A DNA stretch of 64,000 nt from Anaeromonas gelatinilytica (GCF_016820635.1 NZ_WSFU01000137.1:52262-116261); one strand, 5' to 3'. Shown: positions 36,164 through 49,699, counted from the stretch's first letter. The notes: generated by a model not told the origin, from the letters alone. Numbers and translations: made by a program.

Positions 36164-37228
36164 ATGTTGAAGAAATGTTTAGCATTATTATTAGTATTGG
36201 TATTAGCATTTTCTGTTGTAGCATGTAGTACACCAGATACAGATAATGATACTGATGATAATGGTTCTGATGCTGGTAATGATAATGAAGAAACAATGAG
36301 TATGGCAATGGTTACTGATACTGGAGGAATATCTGACCAATCTTTTAATCAGTCAGCTTGGGAAGGTCATCAAAAAGTAGAAAAGGAAATAGGATTTGAT
36401 ACTTCTTATAAGGAGTCAAGTAAGGATTCTGATTATGCTCCAAATTTAGAGGAACTTTTAGATCAAGGAAATGATTTAATTTGGGGTATAGGTTATAAAA
36501 TGGCAGAAGATATTAAAGAGGCTGCTGAAATGAATGTAGACCAAAATTATGCAATTATTGATTTTGACTATGAAGATGAAACTCCAGATAATGTAGTTGG
36601 TGTATTATTTAGAGACGAGCAAAGTTCTTTTTTAGTAGGATACATAGCTGGAAAGATGACTGAAACTAATAAAGTAGGTTTTGTTGGAGGTCAAGCAGGA
36701 GCCGTAATTGATAGATTTGATTATGGATTCCATGCAGGAGTACAATATGCAAATTCAGATGTAGAAATACTTAGACAATATGCTGAATCATTTACAGATG
36801 CAGCTAAAGGAAAATCAATAGCTAACTCTATGTATCAAGATGGTGTAGATGTAGTATTCCATGCGGCTGGTGGAGTAGGTGATGGTGTTATAGAAGCAGC
36901 TAAAGAGCAAGATAAATGGGTAATTGGAGTAGATAGAGACCAAAATGATTTAGCTCCTGATAATGTATTAACATCAGCAATGAAGCGTATAGATTCTGCA
37001 GTATATAATATGGCTAAGGAATTACAAAATGGTGAATTCCCTGGTGGAGAAACTATTTATTATGGATTAGAAGATGGTGGAGTTGGTATTGCACCTACTT
37101 CTGATAAGCATGTTCCAGAGGATATTTTAGCTGAAGTTGAAGATATAAAACAAATGATTATAGATGGTGAAATTGAAGTACCATTTAATGAAGAAACTTA
37201 TGAAGAATGGCAAGAGAATAACAAATAA
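36164..37228 (+). CDS. BMP-family ABC transporter substrate-binding lipoprotein
   Basis: A 354-residue lipoprotein of the basic membrane protein (BmpA/Med) family; these bind nucleosides for ABC import. The N-terminus MLKKCLALLLVLVLAFSVVA precedes the lipobox Cys21, then an acidic Asp/Asn-rich linker, then MAMVTDTGGISDQSFNQSAW, IGYKMAEDI, VGFVGGQAGAVIDRF and VFHAAGGVGDGVIEAAK. ATG follows AAGGAGG. The hairpin after it separates the abundant binding protein from the transporter subunits. Confidence 0.94.
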   Translation: MLKKCLALLLVLVLAFSVVACSTPDTDNDTDDNGSDAGNDNEETMSMAMVTDTGGISDQSFNQSAWEGHQKVEKEIGFDTSYKESSKDSDYAPNLEELLDQGNDLIWGIGYKMAEDIKEAAEMNVDQNYAIIDFDYEDETPDNVVGVLFRDEQSSFLVGYIAGKMTETNKVGFVGGQAGAVIDRFDYGFHAGVQYANSDVEILRQYAESFTDAAKGKSIANSMYQDGVDVVFHAAGGVGDGVIEAAKEQDKWVIGVDRDQNDLAPDNVLTSAMKRIDSAVYNMAKELQNGEFPGGETIYYGLEDGGVGIAPTSDKHVPEDILAEVEDIKQMIIDGEIEVPFNEETYEEWQENNK

Positions 37229-37250
37229 GCTTTAATCTGATAAATACTAG

Positions 37251-37275
37251 ACAGCTCAGGTTATGCCTGAGCTGT
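37251..37275 (+). terminator. Partial terminator between binding protein and ABC genes
   Basis: ACAGCTCAGG-ttatg-CCTGAGCTGT with only a weak T-tract, fitting readthrough at reduced level. Confidence 0.75.
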
Positions 37276-37305
37276 TTAGGCATTTTAGAATAGGAGGTTA
37301 ATATA

Positions 37306-38841
37306 TTGAGCAACATAGACTTTAATCATAAAGTTGTAGAAATGAAAAATATAACTAAAAAGTTTGGAGACTTTACAGCTAATGACAATATAAACCTTAC
37401 AGTACACAAAGGAGAAGTTCATGCACTATTAGGTGAAAATGGTGCAGGTAAAACTACTCTTATGAATGTGCTTTATGGTCTGTATCAACCTACATCAGGA
37501 GAAATCTATATTAGAGAAGAAAAAACTAGTATAGAAGATCCAAATGTAGCCATTAAAAAAGGAATAGGTATGGTACATCAGCATTTCATGTTAGTTCAAC
37601 CTTTTACTGTAGCGGAAAACATTATCTTAGGTATGGAAACAACAAGAGGAATAAGTTTAGACATGAAAAAAGCTGTGGAAGATGTAAAAAAATTATCAGA
37701 TAAATATGGACTTTATGTAGACCCTAATGCTAAGATACAAGATATAAGCGTGGGTATGCAGCAAAGAGTTGAGATTCTTAAGGCTTTATATAGAGGTGCA
37801 GAAATACTTATATTAGATGAGCCTACTGCAGTATTAACACCTCAGGAGATTGAAGATTTAATAGAAATAATAAGAAGTTTAACAGAACAGGGAAAAACAA
37901 TAATAATAATCACTCATAAGTTAAAGGAAATAAAAATGACTTCTAATTATTGTACAATAATTAGAAGAGGAAAACGTATAGATACTGTTAAAGTGTCTGA
38001 GACAAGCGAAGATGATTTAGCATCTAAAATGGTGGGAAGAGAAGTTAATTTTAAAGTAGTAAAAAAGGAAAGAGAAAAGGGGAACACAAGTATTAAGATA
38101 GATAATTTAGTAGTAAAAGATAATAGGGGAATTAATGCGGTAGATGGATTGTCCTTAGAGATAAATTCTGGAGAAATATTAGGTTTGGCGGGAATAGACG
38201 GAAACGGGCAATCAGAATTAATAGAAGCTTTAAATGGTTTAAGATATGTAGACTCAGGTAAAATTTTTATGAATGGAAAGGATATAACAAATAAATCACC
38301 AAAAGAAGTTTTAGATAATAATGTAGCAGTAATTCCTGAGGATAGGCAAAAAAGAGGATTAGTATTAGATTTTAGTATGGCAGAGAATATGATTTTAGAA
38401 AATTATCATAAGGAACCTTTTTCTAAAAGGGGAATCCTTAGTTATAATAATATAGAAAATTTTGCAAAAGATTTAATTAAGAGATTTGATGTTAGACCAG
38501 AGAATGAGAAAATAAAAGCTAAAGCATTATCTGGAGGAAATCAACAAAAAGTAATAATTGCAAGGGAAGTTACTAATGATCCTGATTTATTGATAGCATC
38601 ACAACCAACTAGAGGGTTAGATGTGGGAGCTATAGAATATGTTCATAATGCATTGGTAGAACAAAGAGATAAAGGGAAGGCCGTTTTTTTAGTATCATTA
38701 GAGCTTGATGAGATAATGAATGTTTCAGATAGGATTGCAGTTATATATGAGGGAAAAATTGTTGGAATAATAGATGCTAAAGATGCAGACGAAAAAACCT
38801 TAGGCTTGATGATGGCAGGAGGTGGAAAAGATGGAGAATAA
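37306..38841 (+). CDS. Nucleoside-type ABC transporter ATP-binding protein (double domain)
   Basis: A 511-residue ABC ATPase with two nucleotide-binding domains, like NupO/YufO. Domain 1: Walker A GENGAGKTTLMN, signature ISVGMQQRVEILKAL, Walker B LILDEPTAVL. Domain 2: a degenerate Walker A GIDGNGQSELIEAL, signature ALSGGNQQKVIIAREV and Walker B LIASQPTRGLDVG; degeneration of the second site is normal in this family. TTG start behind GGAGG. It overlaps the next gene by 11 nt. Confidence 0.93.
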   Translation: MSNIDFNHKVVEMKNITKKFGDFTANDNINLTVHKGEVHALLGENGAGKTTLMNVLYGLYQPTSGEIYIREEKTSIEDPNVAIKKGIGMVHQHFMLVQPFTVAENIILGMETTRGISLDMKKAVEDVKKLSDKYGLYVDPNAKIQDISVGMQQRVEILKALYRGAEILILDEPTAVLTPQEIEDLIEIIRSLTEQGKTIIIITHKLKEIKMTSNYCTIIRRGKRIDTVKVSETSEDDLASKMVGREVNFKVVKKEREKGNTSIKIDNLVVKDNRGINAVDGLSLEINSGEILGLAGIDGNGQSELIEALNGLRYVDSGKIFMNGKDITNKSPKEVLDNNVAVIPEDRQKRGLVLDFSMAENMILENYHKEPFSKRGILSYNNIENFAKDLIKRFDVRPENEKIKAKALSGGNQQKVIIAREVTNDPDLLIASQPTRGLDVGAIEYVHNALVEQRDKGKAVFLVSLELDEIMNVSDRIAVIYEGKIVGIIDAKDADEKTLGLMMAGGGKDGE

Positions 38842-39973
38842 TAGAGGGAATAAATATAGTATTAGACAGAGAATTTTATCTAGTAAATTAACATTTACAA
38901 TACTTTCAATAATAATGGGTTTATTAGTTGGGGCAATAGTTCTTTTAATTGCTGGTTTTAATCCTGTCCAAGCTTATAGAATCATGATAGATGGAGTGTT
39001 TAGTAGGACTAAATATATATCTTATGCAATTATATATGCAACACCATTAATAATAACAGGACTTTCAGTTACTTTTGCTTTCAGAACAGGATTATTTAAT
39101 ATTGGAGCCGAGGGACAATATATTATAGGTGCTTTAGTTGCAACATTAATTGGTTACTTTTTAGAATTACCTTTAGTTATACATGTTATAGTGGTGTTTT
39201 TATTTGCTGCTATTGCAGCAGGCCTTTGGGGTGGAATAGCAGGGTTTCTAAAAGCAAAGTTTGGTGTTCATGAGGTTATAGCAACTATAATGCTTAATTG
39301 GATAGCATTATATTTAAATAATTATTTAGTAATGAGACCATTTTTAAGAAGACCAGAAAGTGAATCTTCTTATGATATTCTAGACAGTGCAAGTATAACT
39401 ATATTAGAAAAGTGGAAATATAGTGAAACAGGAAGAGAATGGCTTAGTGCACATCCATATATAAAGGATTTTTTATCGGCACCTGCTAATTTAGGATTTA
39501 TTATAGCTATATTATTAGCTATATTAGTATGGTATATATTAAATAGAACTACTTTAGGATATGAATTAAGAGCAGTAGGATTTAATAAAGATGCTGCTGA
39601 ATATGGTGGTATTAAAGTAGAAAAAAGTATTATAACTTCTATGATGATTGCAGGTGCGTTAGCAGGTAGTGCTGGTGCATTACAAGTAATGGGAGTAACT
39701 AAAAATGTAATAATGCTTCCTGTAATGGAAGGATATGGCTTTGATGGTATAGCAGTTGCACTTATAGGTGGAACTACAGCTATTGGCAATATATTCTCCG
39801 GGTTGTTGTTTGGAGCATTGCAATATGGTGGACCTAAGATTCAACCTCCTTTAGGAGCTCCTTCAGAGGTAGTAGATATTATGATAGGAACTATAGTACT
39901 GTTTATAGCAATACCAAAATTATTTAAGATAATTATGAATGCTAGAAAACGAGGTGAAAAAAATGCTAAATGA
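38831..39973 (+). CDS. ABC transporter permease (NupP/YufP-like)
   Basis: Branched-chain/ribose-type permease of the BPD_transp_2 family with ~10 membrane segments; 380 residues. Seen: FNPVQAYRIMIDGVFS, ATPLIITGLSVTFAFRTGLFNIGAEGQ (the family motif), then HEVIATIMLNWIALYL and GFDGIAVALIGG. A GTG at 38822 is in frame, but AGGAGGTGG is the ribosome site for ATG 38831. The start overlaps the ATPase gene, so the two are translationally coupled. Confidence 0.92.
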   Translation: MENNRGNKYSIRQRILSSKLTFTILSIIMGLLVGAIVLLIAGFNPVQAYRIMIDGVFSRTKYISYAIIYATPLIITGLSVTFAFRTGLFNIGAEGQYIIGALVATLIGYFLELPLVIHVIVVFLFAAIAAGLWGGIAGFLKAKFGVHEVIATIMLNWIALYLNNYLVMRPFLRRPESESSYDILDSASITILEKWKYSETGREWLSAHPYIKDFLSAPANLGFIIAILLAILVWYILNRTTLGYELRAVGFNKDAAEYGGIKVEKSIITSMMIAGALAGSAGALQVMGVTKNVIMLPVMEGYGFDGIAVALIGGTTAIGNIFSGLLFGALQYGGPKIQPPLGAPSEVVDIMIGTIVLFIAIPKLFKIIMNARKRGEKNAK

Positions 39974-40895
39974 TATAGGTTTTATAATAGGAACCTCATT
40001 GATGTATGCAGCTCCTTTATTATTTACGGCATTGGGAGGAGTTATATCTGAAAATTCCGGAGTTGTTAATATTGGATTAGAAGGCATGATGACTATAGGA
40101 GCTTTTATAGGTGCAGCTGTAGGCTATTATGTAGGAAATCCTTGGATAGCGTTTATAGCAGCAGGATTAGCAGGAGGTATATTTGCATTATTACATGCTA
40201 TAGCTTCTGTAACATTTCATGCAGACCAAGTAGTATCTGGTATAGCAATTAATTTTTTAGGGCCTGGTGTAGCATTATTTATTAGTCGTCTTTTATTTAA
40301 TGGTTCTACAATGACTAAATCATTGAGTTTTTCAGCCAAGATGCCTAGACCATTAAACGGTCTATTCAGATCAAATTCATTTTCTGATATAATTTTTAAT
40401 CAGTATGCTACTGTATATTTAGCTTTTATATTAGTCTTTGTTATGTGGTATACATTATATAAAACTAAATTAGGATTGAGAATTAGAGCAGTAGGAGAAC
40501 ATCCAGCTTCAGCAGATACATTAGGTGTAAGTGTAACAAAAATTAGATATTTTGGAGTTATATTATCAGGTATTTTAGCAGGTTTTGGTGGTGCTGCTAT
40601 GAGTATAGCTGTTGTTTCCAATTTTAGACCTACTTTGATATCTGGACAAGGATTTATAGCTCTTGCAGCAGTAATATTTGGTAAATGGAAACCACAAGGA
40701 GCTATGTGGGCTTGTTTATTATTTGGTGCAGCTCAAGGATTAACAGTATATCTTGGGGGTGCTGGTGTAATAAACATATCATCACAATTGTTAGCAATGT
40801 TACCTTATGTGTTAACATTAGTAGTGCTTGTAGGTTTTGTAGGTAAATCCGTTGCTCCTGCAGCTAGTGGTGAAGCATATGAGAAAGGTGAATAA
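39963..40895 (+). CDS. ABC transporter permease (NupQ/YufQ-like)
   Basis: Second permease, 310 residues, BPD_transp_2 family: SLMYAAPLLFTALGGVISEN, then SGVVNIGLEGMMTIGAF, FHADQVVSGIAINFLGPG and LGLRIRAVGEHPASADTLG. ATG 39963 follows GAGGTG and overlaps the preceding gene by 11 nt; an ATG at 39939 has no ribosome site. Last gene of the importer operon; a terminator follows. Confidence 0.92.
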   Translation: MLNDIGFIIGTSLMYAAPLLFTALGGVISENSGVVNIGLEGMMTIGAFIGAAVGYYVGNPWIAFIAAGLAGGIFALLHAIASVTFHADQVVSGIAINFLGPGVALFISRLLFNGSTMTKSLSFSAKMPRPLNGLFRSNSFSDIIFNQYATVYLAFILVFVMWYTLYKTKLGLRIRAVGEHPASADTLGVSVTKIRYFGVILSGILAGFGGAAMSIAVVSNFRPTLISGQGFIALAAVIFGKWKPQGAMWACLLFGAAQGLTVYLGGAGVINISSQLLAMLPYVLTLVVLVGFVGKSVAPAASGEAYEKGE

Positions 40896-40901
40896 AAAGT
40901 C

Positions 40902-40937
40902 AAGGTGATCATTAATGATCGCCTTAATTTTTTATTT
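40902..40937 (+). terminator. Terminator of nucleoside importer operon
   Basis: AAGGTGATCAT-TA-ATGATCGCCTT (one G-T pair) then AATTTTTTATTTTT. Confidence 0.9.
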
Positions 40938-41033
40938 TTCTATCATTGTTATTTGAGAAAGCTTGGTCTTTTGGTATAATAGAAGTAGGATAACATATAT
41001 ATACTATATATAGAATAGTTTGAGGTGAATTAT

Positions 41034-42416
41034 ATGAGATTGGGATTTGATTTATCTTTACAACAGACCCAAAAATTAGTAATGACTCCTGAATTAAGAC
41101 AGGCTATTAAGCTATTACAATTTAATAGTATTGAGCTTAGGGAATATTTAGATGCTGAGATGGAGATTAATCCTTTAATAGAAATGGAAATAAAGAATAA
41201 TAAAGAGAATATAGATATTGATAAGATTTCTGATAAAATGGAAAATGATATTGATTGGAAAGAATATGCAAATCAATATGATGATATTAGTTATAGAAGT
41301 AGTTATATAAAATCTAAAGAATATAACTATGAAAATTTTATTTCTAAGGAAAGATCTTTGAAGAAGCATTTATTATTTCAGTTAGATTTAACAATATTTA
41401 ATAAGAATGATAAAAGTATAGGAAAACAAATAATTGAAAATATAAATAATAATGGATATCTATCTATAAGTATTGAAGACATAGCTTCTGAGATAAATGT
41501 AAGCAAAGATAAAGTTCAGAATATATTAGAAATTATACAAACTTTTGATCCTTTAGGAATAGGAGCAAGGGATTTGAAAGAGTGTTTAAAGATACAATTA
41601 AGGGCTAAAAATTATGATAGCTCAGATATATTGTCAATAATAGATAATTATTTAGAGGATGTAGCTAGTAATAGATTAAATAAGATAGCTAAAGATTTAA
41701 ATCTAGGCATTAAAAGGGTACAGGGAATATGTGATATTATAAAGACATTAGAACCTAAACCTGGAAGAGGTTTTCCTAGTGATGATGAAGAGACTAAATA
41801 TGTTACTCCTGATGTTATTTTAGAAAAGATTGATGGGGAATATGTAATAATTATAAACGATATAACGGCTCCTAGATTATCTATAAATAGTTTCTATAAA
41901 AACATGTTAAGTACTCAAGTAAATAATGATATATCTAAATTTATAAACAATAAATTAAATTCAGCAATGTGGTTAATAAAAAGTATAGAACAAAGAAGAA
42001 TGACTATATATAAAGTAGTAAATGCAATCGTGAAATTTCAGAGTGATTTTTTTGAAAAAGGTCATAAATTTTTAAAACCTTTAACATTAAAGGAAATAGC
42101 AGATGATATTGATATGCATGAATCAACAGTAAGTAGAGCTACAAATGGTAAATATATTCAAACTGCTAGAGGAATGTTTGAATTAAAGTATTTTTTCTCT
42201 AGTGGAATAAATACAGAAGAAGGAGGAGTAGCTTCAACTGGCATAAAGAGTATGATAAAGGATCTTATAGATAAAGAACATTCAAAAAAACCATTAAGTG
42301 ATCAAAAAATTGCAGATATATTAAAGAAAAAAAATATAAAAATTTCAAGAAGAACTGTAGCTAAATATAGAGATGAATTGAATATTCCATCATCATCAAA
42401 ACGTAGGAGATATTAA
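41034..42416 (+). CDS. rpoN: RNA polymerase sigma-54 factor
   Basis: Sigma-54, 460 residues. Region I is at the N-terminus (MRLGFDLSLQQTQKLVMTPE, then LRQAIKLLQFNSIELREYL), followed by an acidic stretch, the core-binding region (FDPLGIGARDLKECLKIQL), a helix-turn-helix region (LKEIADDIDMHESTVSRATN) and the RpoN box ISRRTVAKYRDELNIPSS at the C-terminus. ATG 41034 is behind TGAGGTGA; the GTG at 41025 is part of that ribosome site. No bacterial enhancer-binding protein is encoded in this window. Confidence 0.96.
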   Translation: MRLGFDLSLQQTQKLVMTPELRQAIKLLQFNSIELREYLDAEMEINPLIEMEIKNNKENIDIDKISDKMENDIDWKEYANQYDDISYRSSYIKSKEYNYENFISKERSLKKHLLFQLDLTIFNKNDKSIGKQIIENINNNGYLSISIEDIASEINVSKDKVQNILEIIQTFDPLGIGARDLKECLKIQLRAKNYDSSDILSIIDNYLEDVASNRLNKIAKDLNLGIKRVQGICDIIKTLEPKPGRGFPSDDEETKYVTPDVILEKIDGEYVIIINDITAPRLSINSFYKNMLSTQVNNDISKFINNKLNSAMWLIKSIEQRRMTIYKVVNAIVKFQSDFFEKGHKFLKPLTLKEIADDIDMHESTVSRATNGKYIQTARGMFELKYFFSSGINTEEGGVASTGIKSMIKDLIDKEHSKKPLSDQKIADILKKKNIKISRRTVAKYRDELNIPSSSKRRRY

Positions 42417-42447
42417 AAGATTTAGTTTTAACTAAATCTTTTTCTTT
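42415..42447 (+). terminator. Terminator after rpoN
   Basis: AAAAGATTTAGTT-TT-AACTAAATCTTTT then TCTTTATT. Confidence 0.88.
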
Positions 42448-42499
42448 ATTACCTTGAAATTTTTAAAGCATTAAATTATAATTAATTGTAAAGGGGTAG

Positions 42500-42527
42500 T
42501 TGTAAAAATATTTTTTTGTGATATATG
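42500..42527 (+). promoter_or_regulatory. Predicted cggR-gap operon promoter
   Basis: TTGTAA (42500-42505), 16-bp spacer, TATATG (42522-42527), abutting the CggR operator. Confidence 0.55.
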
Positions 42528-42566
42528 GGACAGAGACAAATCACACGGGACATATATAGACCCATC
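42526..42566 (+). promoter_or_regulatory. CggR operator
   Basis: Two GGGAC half-sites at 42527 and 42547, exactly 20 bp apart, with AGAC-type partners (GAGAC and TAGAC), in the arrangement of the Bacillus operator CGGGAC-N6-TGTC-N4-CGGGAC-N6-TGTC. Located directly after the -10, so CggR would block transcription start or escape. Confidence 0.8.
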
Positions 42567-42623
42567 AATATAGTGAAAATAAATTTAAATGGATATTTAA
42601 ATTTATTGTCAGGAGTGTAAATT

Positions 42624-43649
42624 ATGAATGACATCATTAATTTTCAGAAAAAGATTATACCTGAAATGATAGAATTATTAGATAAGAGATATAATATTTT
42701 AAGAATTATATATCATAACAGACCAATTGGTAGAAGAACATTAGCTAATTATTTGAATCTAGGTGAAAGAGTTGTTAGAAGCGAAGTTAATATTCTTAAG
42801 AAACAAAAATTGTTAGAAGTTAAGTCTATGGGTATGAATATTACTGAAGATGGAGTTAAAATCATTGAAGATTTAAAGGAGTTTATGTACCAATTAAAAG
42901 GTTTATCAAATTTAGAAGATCAATTAAAGGAAATTCTTGATTTGAAAGATATATTTGTAGTACAAGGAGATTTTGACAAAGACCAATATGTTTTATCTGA
43001 TATCGGAAATGAAGCATCACGACACATATTTAATGTAATAGATGATAATAATATATTAGGTATAACTGGTGGTACTACAATGGCTAAAATAGCTGAAGAG
43101 ATGCCAGATAATAATTCTGTTAAGGACATATTAGTATTACCTGCAAGGGGTGGGATTGGTAGAAATTTAGAAACTCAGTCTAACAATATTTCTGCAAAAA
43201 TTGCAGAGAAATTAGGAGGTAATTATAAATTATTACATATACCAGATAATATAGGTAGAGAAGCTTTAGATACTTTGATGAAATTTGATGAGATAAAATC
43301 TTTGATTGATTCTATAAAAAAAATAGATGTTTTAGTGTTTGGAATAGGAAGATCAGATACGATGGCTCAAAGAAGAAATTTGTCTAAAGATGTTATAGAA
43401 TCATTAGAGAATAAAGGTTCAGTAGCTGAGGCTTTTGGTTATTATTTCAATATCAAAGGAGAAATAATAATGGAATCCAATACGGTAGGACTTAATTTAG
43501 AGGATTTTAAAAATATTAAAAATGTAATAGGTGTTGCTGCAGGAAGTAGAAAAGCTGAATCTATAATTGCCATTGCAGCATTAAGAAATGATATAACTTT
43601 GATAATTGATGAAGGTGCTGCAAGAGAAATATTAGAGATAGTTAAATAA
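42624..43649 (+). CDS. cggR: Central glycolytic genes regulator CggR
   Basis: SorC/DeoR-family repressor, 341 residues. The N-terminal helix-turn-helix is around [25 protein letters not shown] in two pieces (~35-60), and the sugar-phosphate-binding domain has [31 protein letters not shown] and GAASGSRKAE-like [12 protein letters not shown]. In Bacillus it represses gapA-eno and is released by fructose-1,6-bisphosphate. Its position ahead of gap, and a matching operator upstream, support the same role. ATG follows AGGAGTG. Confidence 0.95.
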   Translation: MNDIINFQKKIIPEMIELLDKRYNILRIIYHNRPIGRRTLANYLNLGERVVRSEVNILKKQKLLEVKSMGMNITEDGVKIIEDLKEFMYQLKGLSNLEDQLKEILDLKDIFVVQGDFDKDQYVLSDIGNEASRHIFNVIDDNNILGITGGTTMAKIAEEMPDNNSVKDILVLPARGGIGRNLETQSNNISAKIAEKLGGNYKLLHIPDNIGREALDTLMKFDEIKSLIDSIKKIDVLVFGIGRSDTMAQRRNLSKDVIESLENKGSVAEAFGYYFNIKGEIIMESNTVGLNLEDFKNIKNVIGVAAGSRKAESIIAIAALRNDITLIIDEGAAREILEIVK

Positions 43650-43690
43650 GCTTTAAGCTTAATAATATAAAAAATAAGGAGGAATTATTA

Positions 43691-44704
43691 ATGACTATGA
43701 AAGTAGCAATTAATGGTTTTGGAAGAATAGGTAGAAATGTATTAAGAGTTGTTATGGAGGAGAATGTTAAAGATTTTGAAGTTGTAGCAGTTAATAATCC
43801 TGGGAAAGTAGAAGATTTAGCTCATTTATTTAAATATGATTCATGCTTCGGTAAATTTGACGGAGATGTATCTGTAGAAAGTGATACTATAACAATAAAT
43901 GGAAATAAAATTAAAATTTTTGGTGAAAGAGATCCTGAAAAATTACCTTGGAAAGAGCTTGGAGTAGATTTAGTTATAGAATCAACAGGTGTATTTAGAG
44001 ATAGGGAAGGTGCTTCTAAACATATTAAAGCAGGAGCAAAGAAAGTAGTTATATCAGCACCAGCTAAAGATGAAGATGTAACAATTGTTATGGGAGTAAA
44101 TGAACAAGATTATGATAAAGATAGTCATAATATAATTTCAAATGCATCTTGCACTACTAACTGTTTAGCACCATTTGCGAAAGTTGTGTTAGATAAATTT
44201 GGTATTAAAAAAGGTCTTATGACTACAGTACATTCTTATACTAATGATCAAAAGATATTAGATGGAGGACATAAAGATTTAAGAAGAGCAAGAGCAGCAG
44301 CGGAATCAATTATACCTACTACTACAGGGGCTGCTAAAGCTGTAGGTCTTGTAATTCCTGAACTTAAAGGAATAGTGAATGGAATGGCTATGAGAGTACC
44401 TACACCAACTGTTTCAGTGGTTGATATAGTATTCGAATTGGAAAAATCAGCAACAGCTGAAGAAGTAAATAAGGCATTGAAAGAAGCGGCAGAAGGAGAA
44501 TTAAAAGGTATATTAGGATATTCAGAAGAACCTTTAGTATCAGTAGATTATAGAGGAGATTCTAATTCATCAATTATTGATGCATTATCAACAATGACTG
44601 TAGGAGATAATATGGTAAAAATAGTATCATGGTATGATAATGAGTGGGGATATTCTTCAAGAGTTGTAGATTTAGCGAAATACATTGCTCAAAAAGGACT
44701 TTAA
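43691..44704 (+). CDS. gapA: Glyceraldehyde-3-phosphate dehydrogenase
   Basis: NAD-dependent GAPDH, 337 residues: [20 protein letters not shown] dinucleotide fold, catalytic Cys154 in [37 protein letters not shown], and the C-terminal [15 protein letters not shown]. First enzyme gene of the operon, 40 bp after cggR. ATG 43691 is behind AAGGAGG. A hairpin follows before pgk. Confidence 0.98.
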   Translation: MTMKVAINGFGRIGRNVLRVVMEENVKDFEVVAVNNPGKVEDLAHLFKYDSCFGKFDGDVSVESDTITINGNKIKIFGERDPEKLPWKELGVDLVIESTGVFRDREGASKHIKAGAKKVVISAPAKDEDVTIVMGVNEQDYDKDSHNIISNASCTTNCLAPFAKVVLDKFGIKKGLMTTVHSYTNDQKILDGGHKDLRRARAAAESIIPTTTGAAKAVGLVIPELKGIVNGMAMRVPTPTVSVVDIVFELEKSATAEEVNKALKEAAEGELKGILGYSEEPLVSVDYRGDSNSSIIDALSTMTVGDNMVKIVSWYDNEWGYSSRVVDLAKYIAQKGL

Positions 44705-44716
44705 TAATAAATTTTG

Positions 44717-44745
44717 ACCGGTTATATAAATACTATATAACCGGT
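44717..44745 (+). repeat. Hairpin between gapA and pgk
   Basis: ACCGGTTATATA-aatac-TATATAACCGGT without a strong T-tract. Likely an mRNA stability or partial termination element that lets gapA be expressed above the rest. Confidence 0.7.
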
Positions 44746-44787
44746 TTCACTAATAAGAATATTGATTAATTTAAAGGAGTGTAATTA

Positions 44788-45981
44788 ATGCTTAATAAAA
44801 AATCTATAGAAGATTTAAATGTTTCAGGTAAAAGAGTATTAGTTAGATGTGATTTTAATGTTCCGATGGATAAAGATCAGAATATTACTGATGATAGAAG
44901 AATTAGAAGCGCATTGCCTACAATAGAGTACATAATTAAAAATGGTGGAAAAATTATATTAATGTCTCATTTAGGAAGACCTAAAGGTGAGGTTAAAAAA
45001 GAATTTAGTTTAGAACCTGTAGCAAAAAGATTAGCTAATTTATTGGGTAAAGAAGTTATGTTTGCCGATGATGATGAAGTGGTTGGAGAGAGTGCTAGAA
45101 AAGCTGTTTCGGAAATGAAAGATGGAGAGATAGTATTACTTCAAAATACTAGATTTAGAAAAGAAGAGAAGAAAAATGAAGAAAGCTTTGCTAAGGATTT
45201 AGCTTCTTTAGCGGATTTATTTGTTAACGATGCTTTTGGAACAGCTCATAGAGCTCATGCATCTAATGTAGGGGTAACGAAATTTTTACCTTCTGCAATG
45301 GGATATCTAGTAAAAAAAGAAATGGATATAATGGGGAAGGCTATTTCCAATCCTGAAAAACCATTTTTAGCTATATTAGGTGGAGCAAAAGTATCAGATA
45401 AAATTGGTGTTATTGAAAATCTATTAGAAAAAGTAGACAGTTTAATAATTGGAGGAGGTATGGCTTATACCTTTTATAAGGCAAAGGGATATGATGTAGG
45501 AACATCTTTATTAGAAGAAGATAAAGTAGATTTAGCTAAAGAATTAATGCAGAAAGCTGAAAATAAAGAAGTTAACCTATTATTACCTGTAGATAATGTT
45601 GTAGCGAAAGAGTTTAAGAATGATTCAGAGTATGAAACTGTTGACTCAAATAAAATTCCAGAAGACATGATGGGATTAGATATTGGAAATGGAACAATAG
45701 AATTATTTTCAAATGAGATTGAAAATGCAAAAACTATTGTATGGAATGGACCAATGGGTGTATTTGAAATGTCAAACTTTGCTAAAGGAACAAATGCAAT
45801 AGCTAAAGCTTTAGCAAATTCAGATGCTATCACAATAATCGGTGGTGGAGATAGTGCTGCTGCTGTAGAAAAAACAGGGTTGAATGATAAAATGACTCAT
45901 ATATCTACTGGTGGTGGAGCTTCATTAGAATTATTTGAAGGTAAGGATTTACCAGGTATAGTAGCAATAGAAAATAAATAA
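44788..45981 (+). CDS. pgk: Phosphoglycerate kinase
   Basis: Glycolytic kinase making ATP from 1,3-bisphosphoglycerate, 397 residues. Recognised by [64 protein letters not shown], and the C-terminal WNGPMGVFE and [14 protein letters not shown] follows AAAGGAGTG. Full length, no anomalies; the triose-phosphate isomerase gene is 12 nt downstream. Confidence 0.98.
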   Translation: MLNKKSIEDLNVSGKRVLVRCDFNVPMDKDQNITDDRRIRSALPTIEYIIKNGGKIILMSHLGRPKGEVKKEFSLEPVAKRLANLLGKEVMFADDDEVVGESARKAVSEMKDGEIVLLQNTRFRKEEKKNEESFAKDLASLADLFVNDAFGTAHRAHASNVGVTKFLPSAMGYLVKKEMDIMGKAISNPEKPFLAILGGAKVSDKIGVIENLLEKVDSLIIGGGMAYTFYKAKGYDVGTSLLEEDKVDLAKELMQKAENKEVNLLLPVDNVVAKEFKNDSEYETVDSNKIPEDMMGLDIGNGTIELFSNEIENAKTIVWNGPMGVFEMSNFAKGTNAIAKALANSDAITIIGGGDSAAAVEKTGLNDKMTHISTGGGASLELFEGKDLPGIVAIENK

Positions 45982-45993
45982 GGGGGTTAGATT

Positions 45994-46740
45994 ATGAGAA
46001 AACCAATTATTGCAGGAAACTGGAAAATGAATAAAACTATATCAGAAGGTATAGATTTTGTTAACAAGATTAAAGATTTAGGAGATAATACTGATGTTGA
46101 AGTATTAGTTTGTGTTCCATTTGTAGCTTTAGATAGTGTAAAAAAAGAATTAGGAATAAGTAATATTAAGCTAGGATCACAAAATATACATTGGGAAGAA
46201 AGTGGAGCTTATACTGGTGAAATATCTCCATTAATGCTTAAAGAAATAGGAATAGATTATGCTATTATAGGTCATTCTGAGAGAAGACAGTATTTTAATG
46301 AAACTGATGAAACAGTTAATAAAAGAGTAAAAGCTGCTTTGAAATATAATATTAAACCTATAATTTGTGTTGGAGAAACATTAGAAGAGAGAGAAGAAAA
46401 CAAAGCTGAAGAAAAAGTAAAAACACAAGTGATAAATTCATTAGAAGGAATAAATGAAAATGAAATGAAAGATATAGTATTTGCTTATGAACCTATATGG
46501 GCTATAGGAACAGGGAGAACTGCTTCCAGTGAAGATGCAAATGAGATGATATCCTTTATTAGAAATATAATAGAAGAAAAATATAATGAAAAAATAGCAG
46601 AGGGAATAAGAATTCAGTATGGAGGCAGTGTTAAGCCAGGTAATGTAAGAGAAATTATGAATCAACCAGATATAGATGGAGCCCTAGTTGGAGGAGCAAG
46701 TCTTAAAAAGGATGATTTTACTGACATTGTAAGGTTTTAA
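45994..46740 (+). CDS. tpiA: Triose-phosphate isomerase
   Basis: 248-residue TIM barrel: IAGNWKMNKT with catalytic Lys13, active-site His in AIIGHSERRQYF, catalytic Glu in VFAYEPIWAIGTGRTAS, and the phosphate loop YGGSVKPGN. ATG is behind AGGGGG. Operon position between pgk and gpmI is typical of Firmicutes. Confidence 0.98.
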   Translation: MRKPIIAGNWKMNKTISEGIDFVNKIKDLGDNTDVEVLVCVPFVALDSVKKELGISNIKLGSQNIHWEESGAYTGEISPLMLKEIGIDYAIIGHSERRQYFNETDETVNKRVKAALKYNIKPIICVGETLEEREENKAEEKVKTQVINSLEGINENEMKDIVFAYEPIWAIGTGRTASSEDANEMISFIRNIIEEKYNEKIAEGIRIQYGGSVKPGNVREIMNQPDIDGALVGGASLKKDDFTDIVRF

Positions 46741-46754
46741 CAAGGAGGTTAAGT

Positions 46755-49605
<2,851 letters not shown>

Positions 49606-49667
49606 ATTTATTTAATTAGTTTAATAATATGAACCTTAGGATAAAATATTAATATTCTAAATTTGAT

Positions 49668-49699
49668 AAATAATAAGGACATATGTCCTTATTATTTAT
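49668..49699 (+). terminator. Terminator of glycolytic operon
   Basis: AAATAATAAGGACAT and its exact complement (30-nt palindrome), then ATTTT. Confidence 0.82.
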
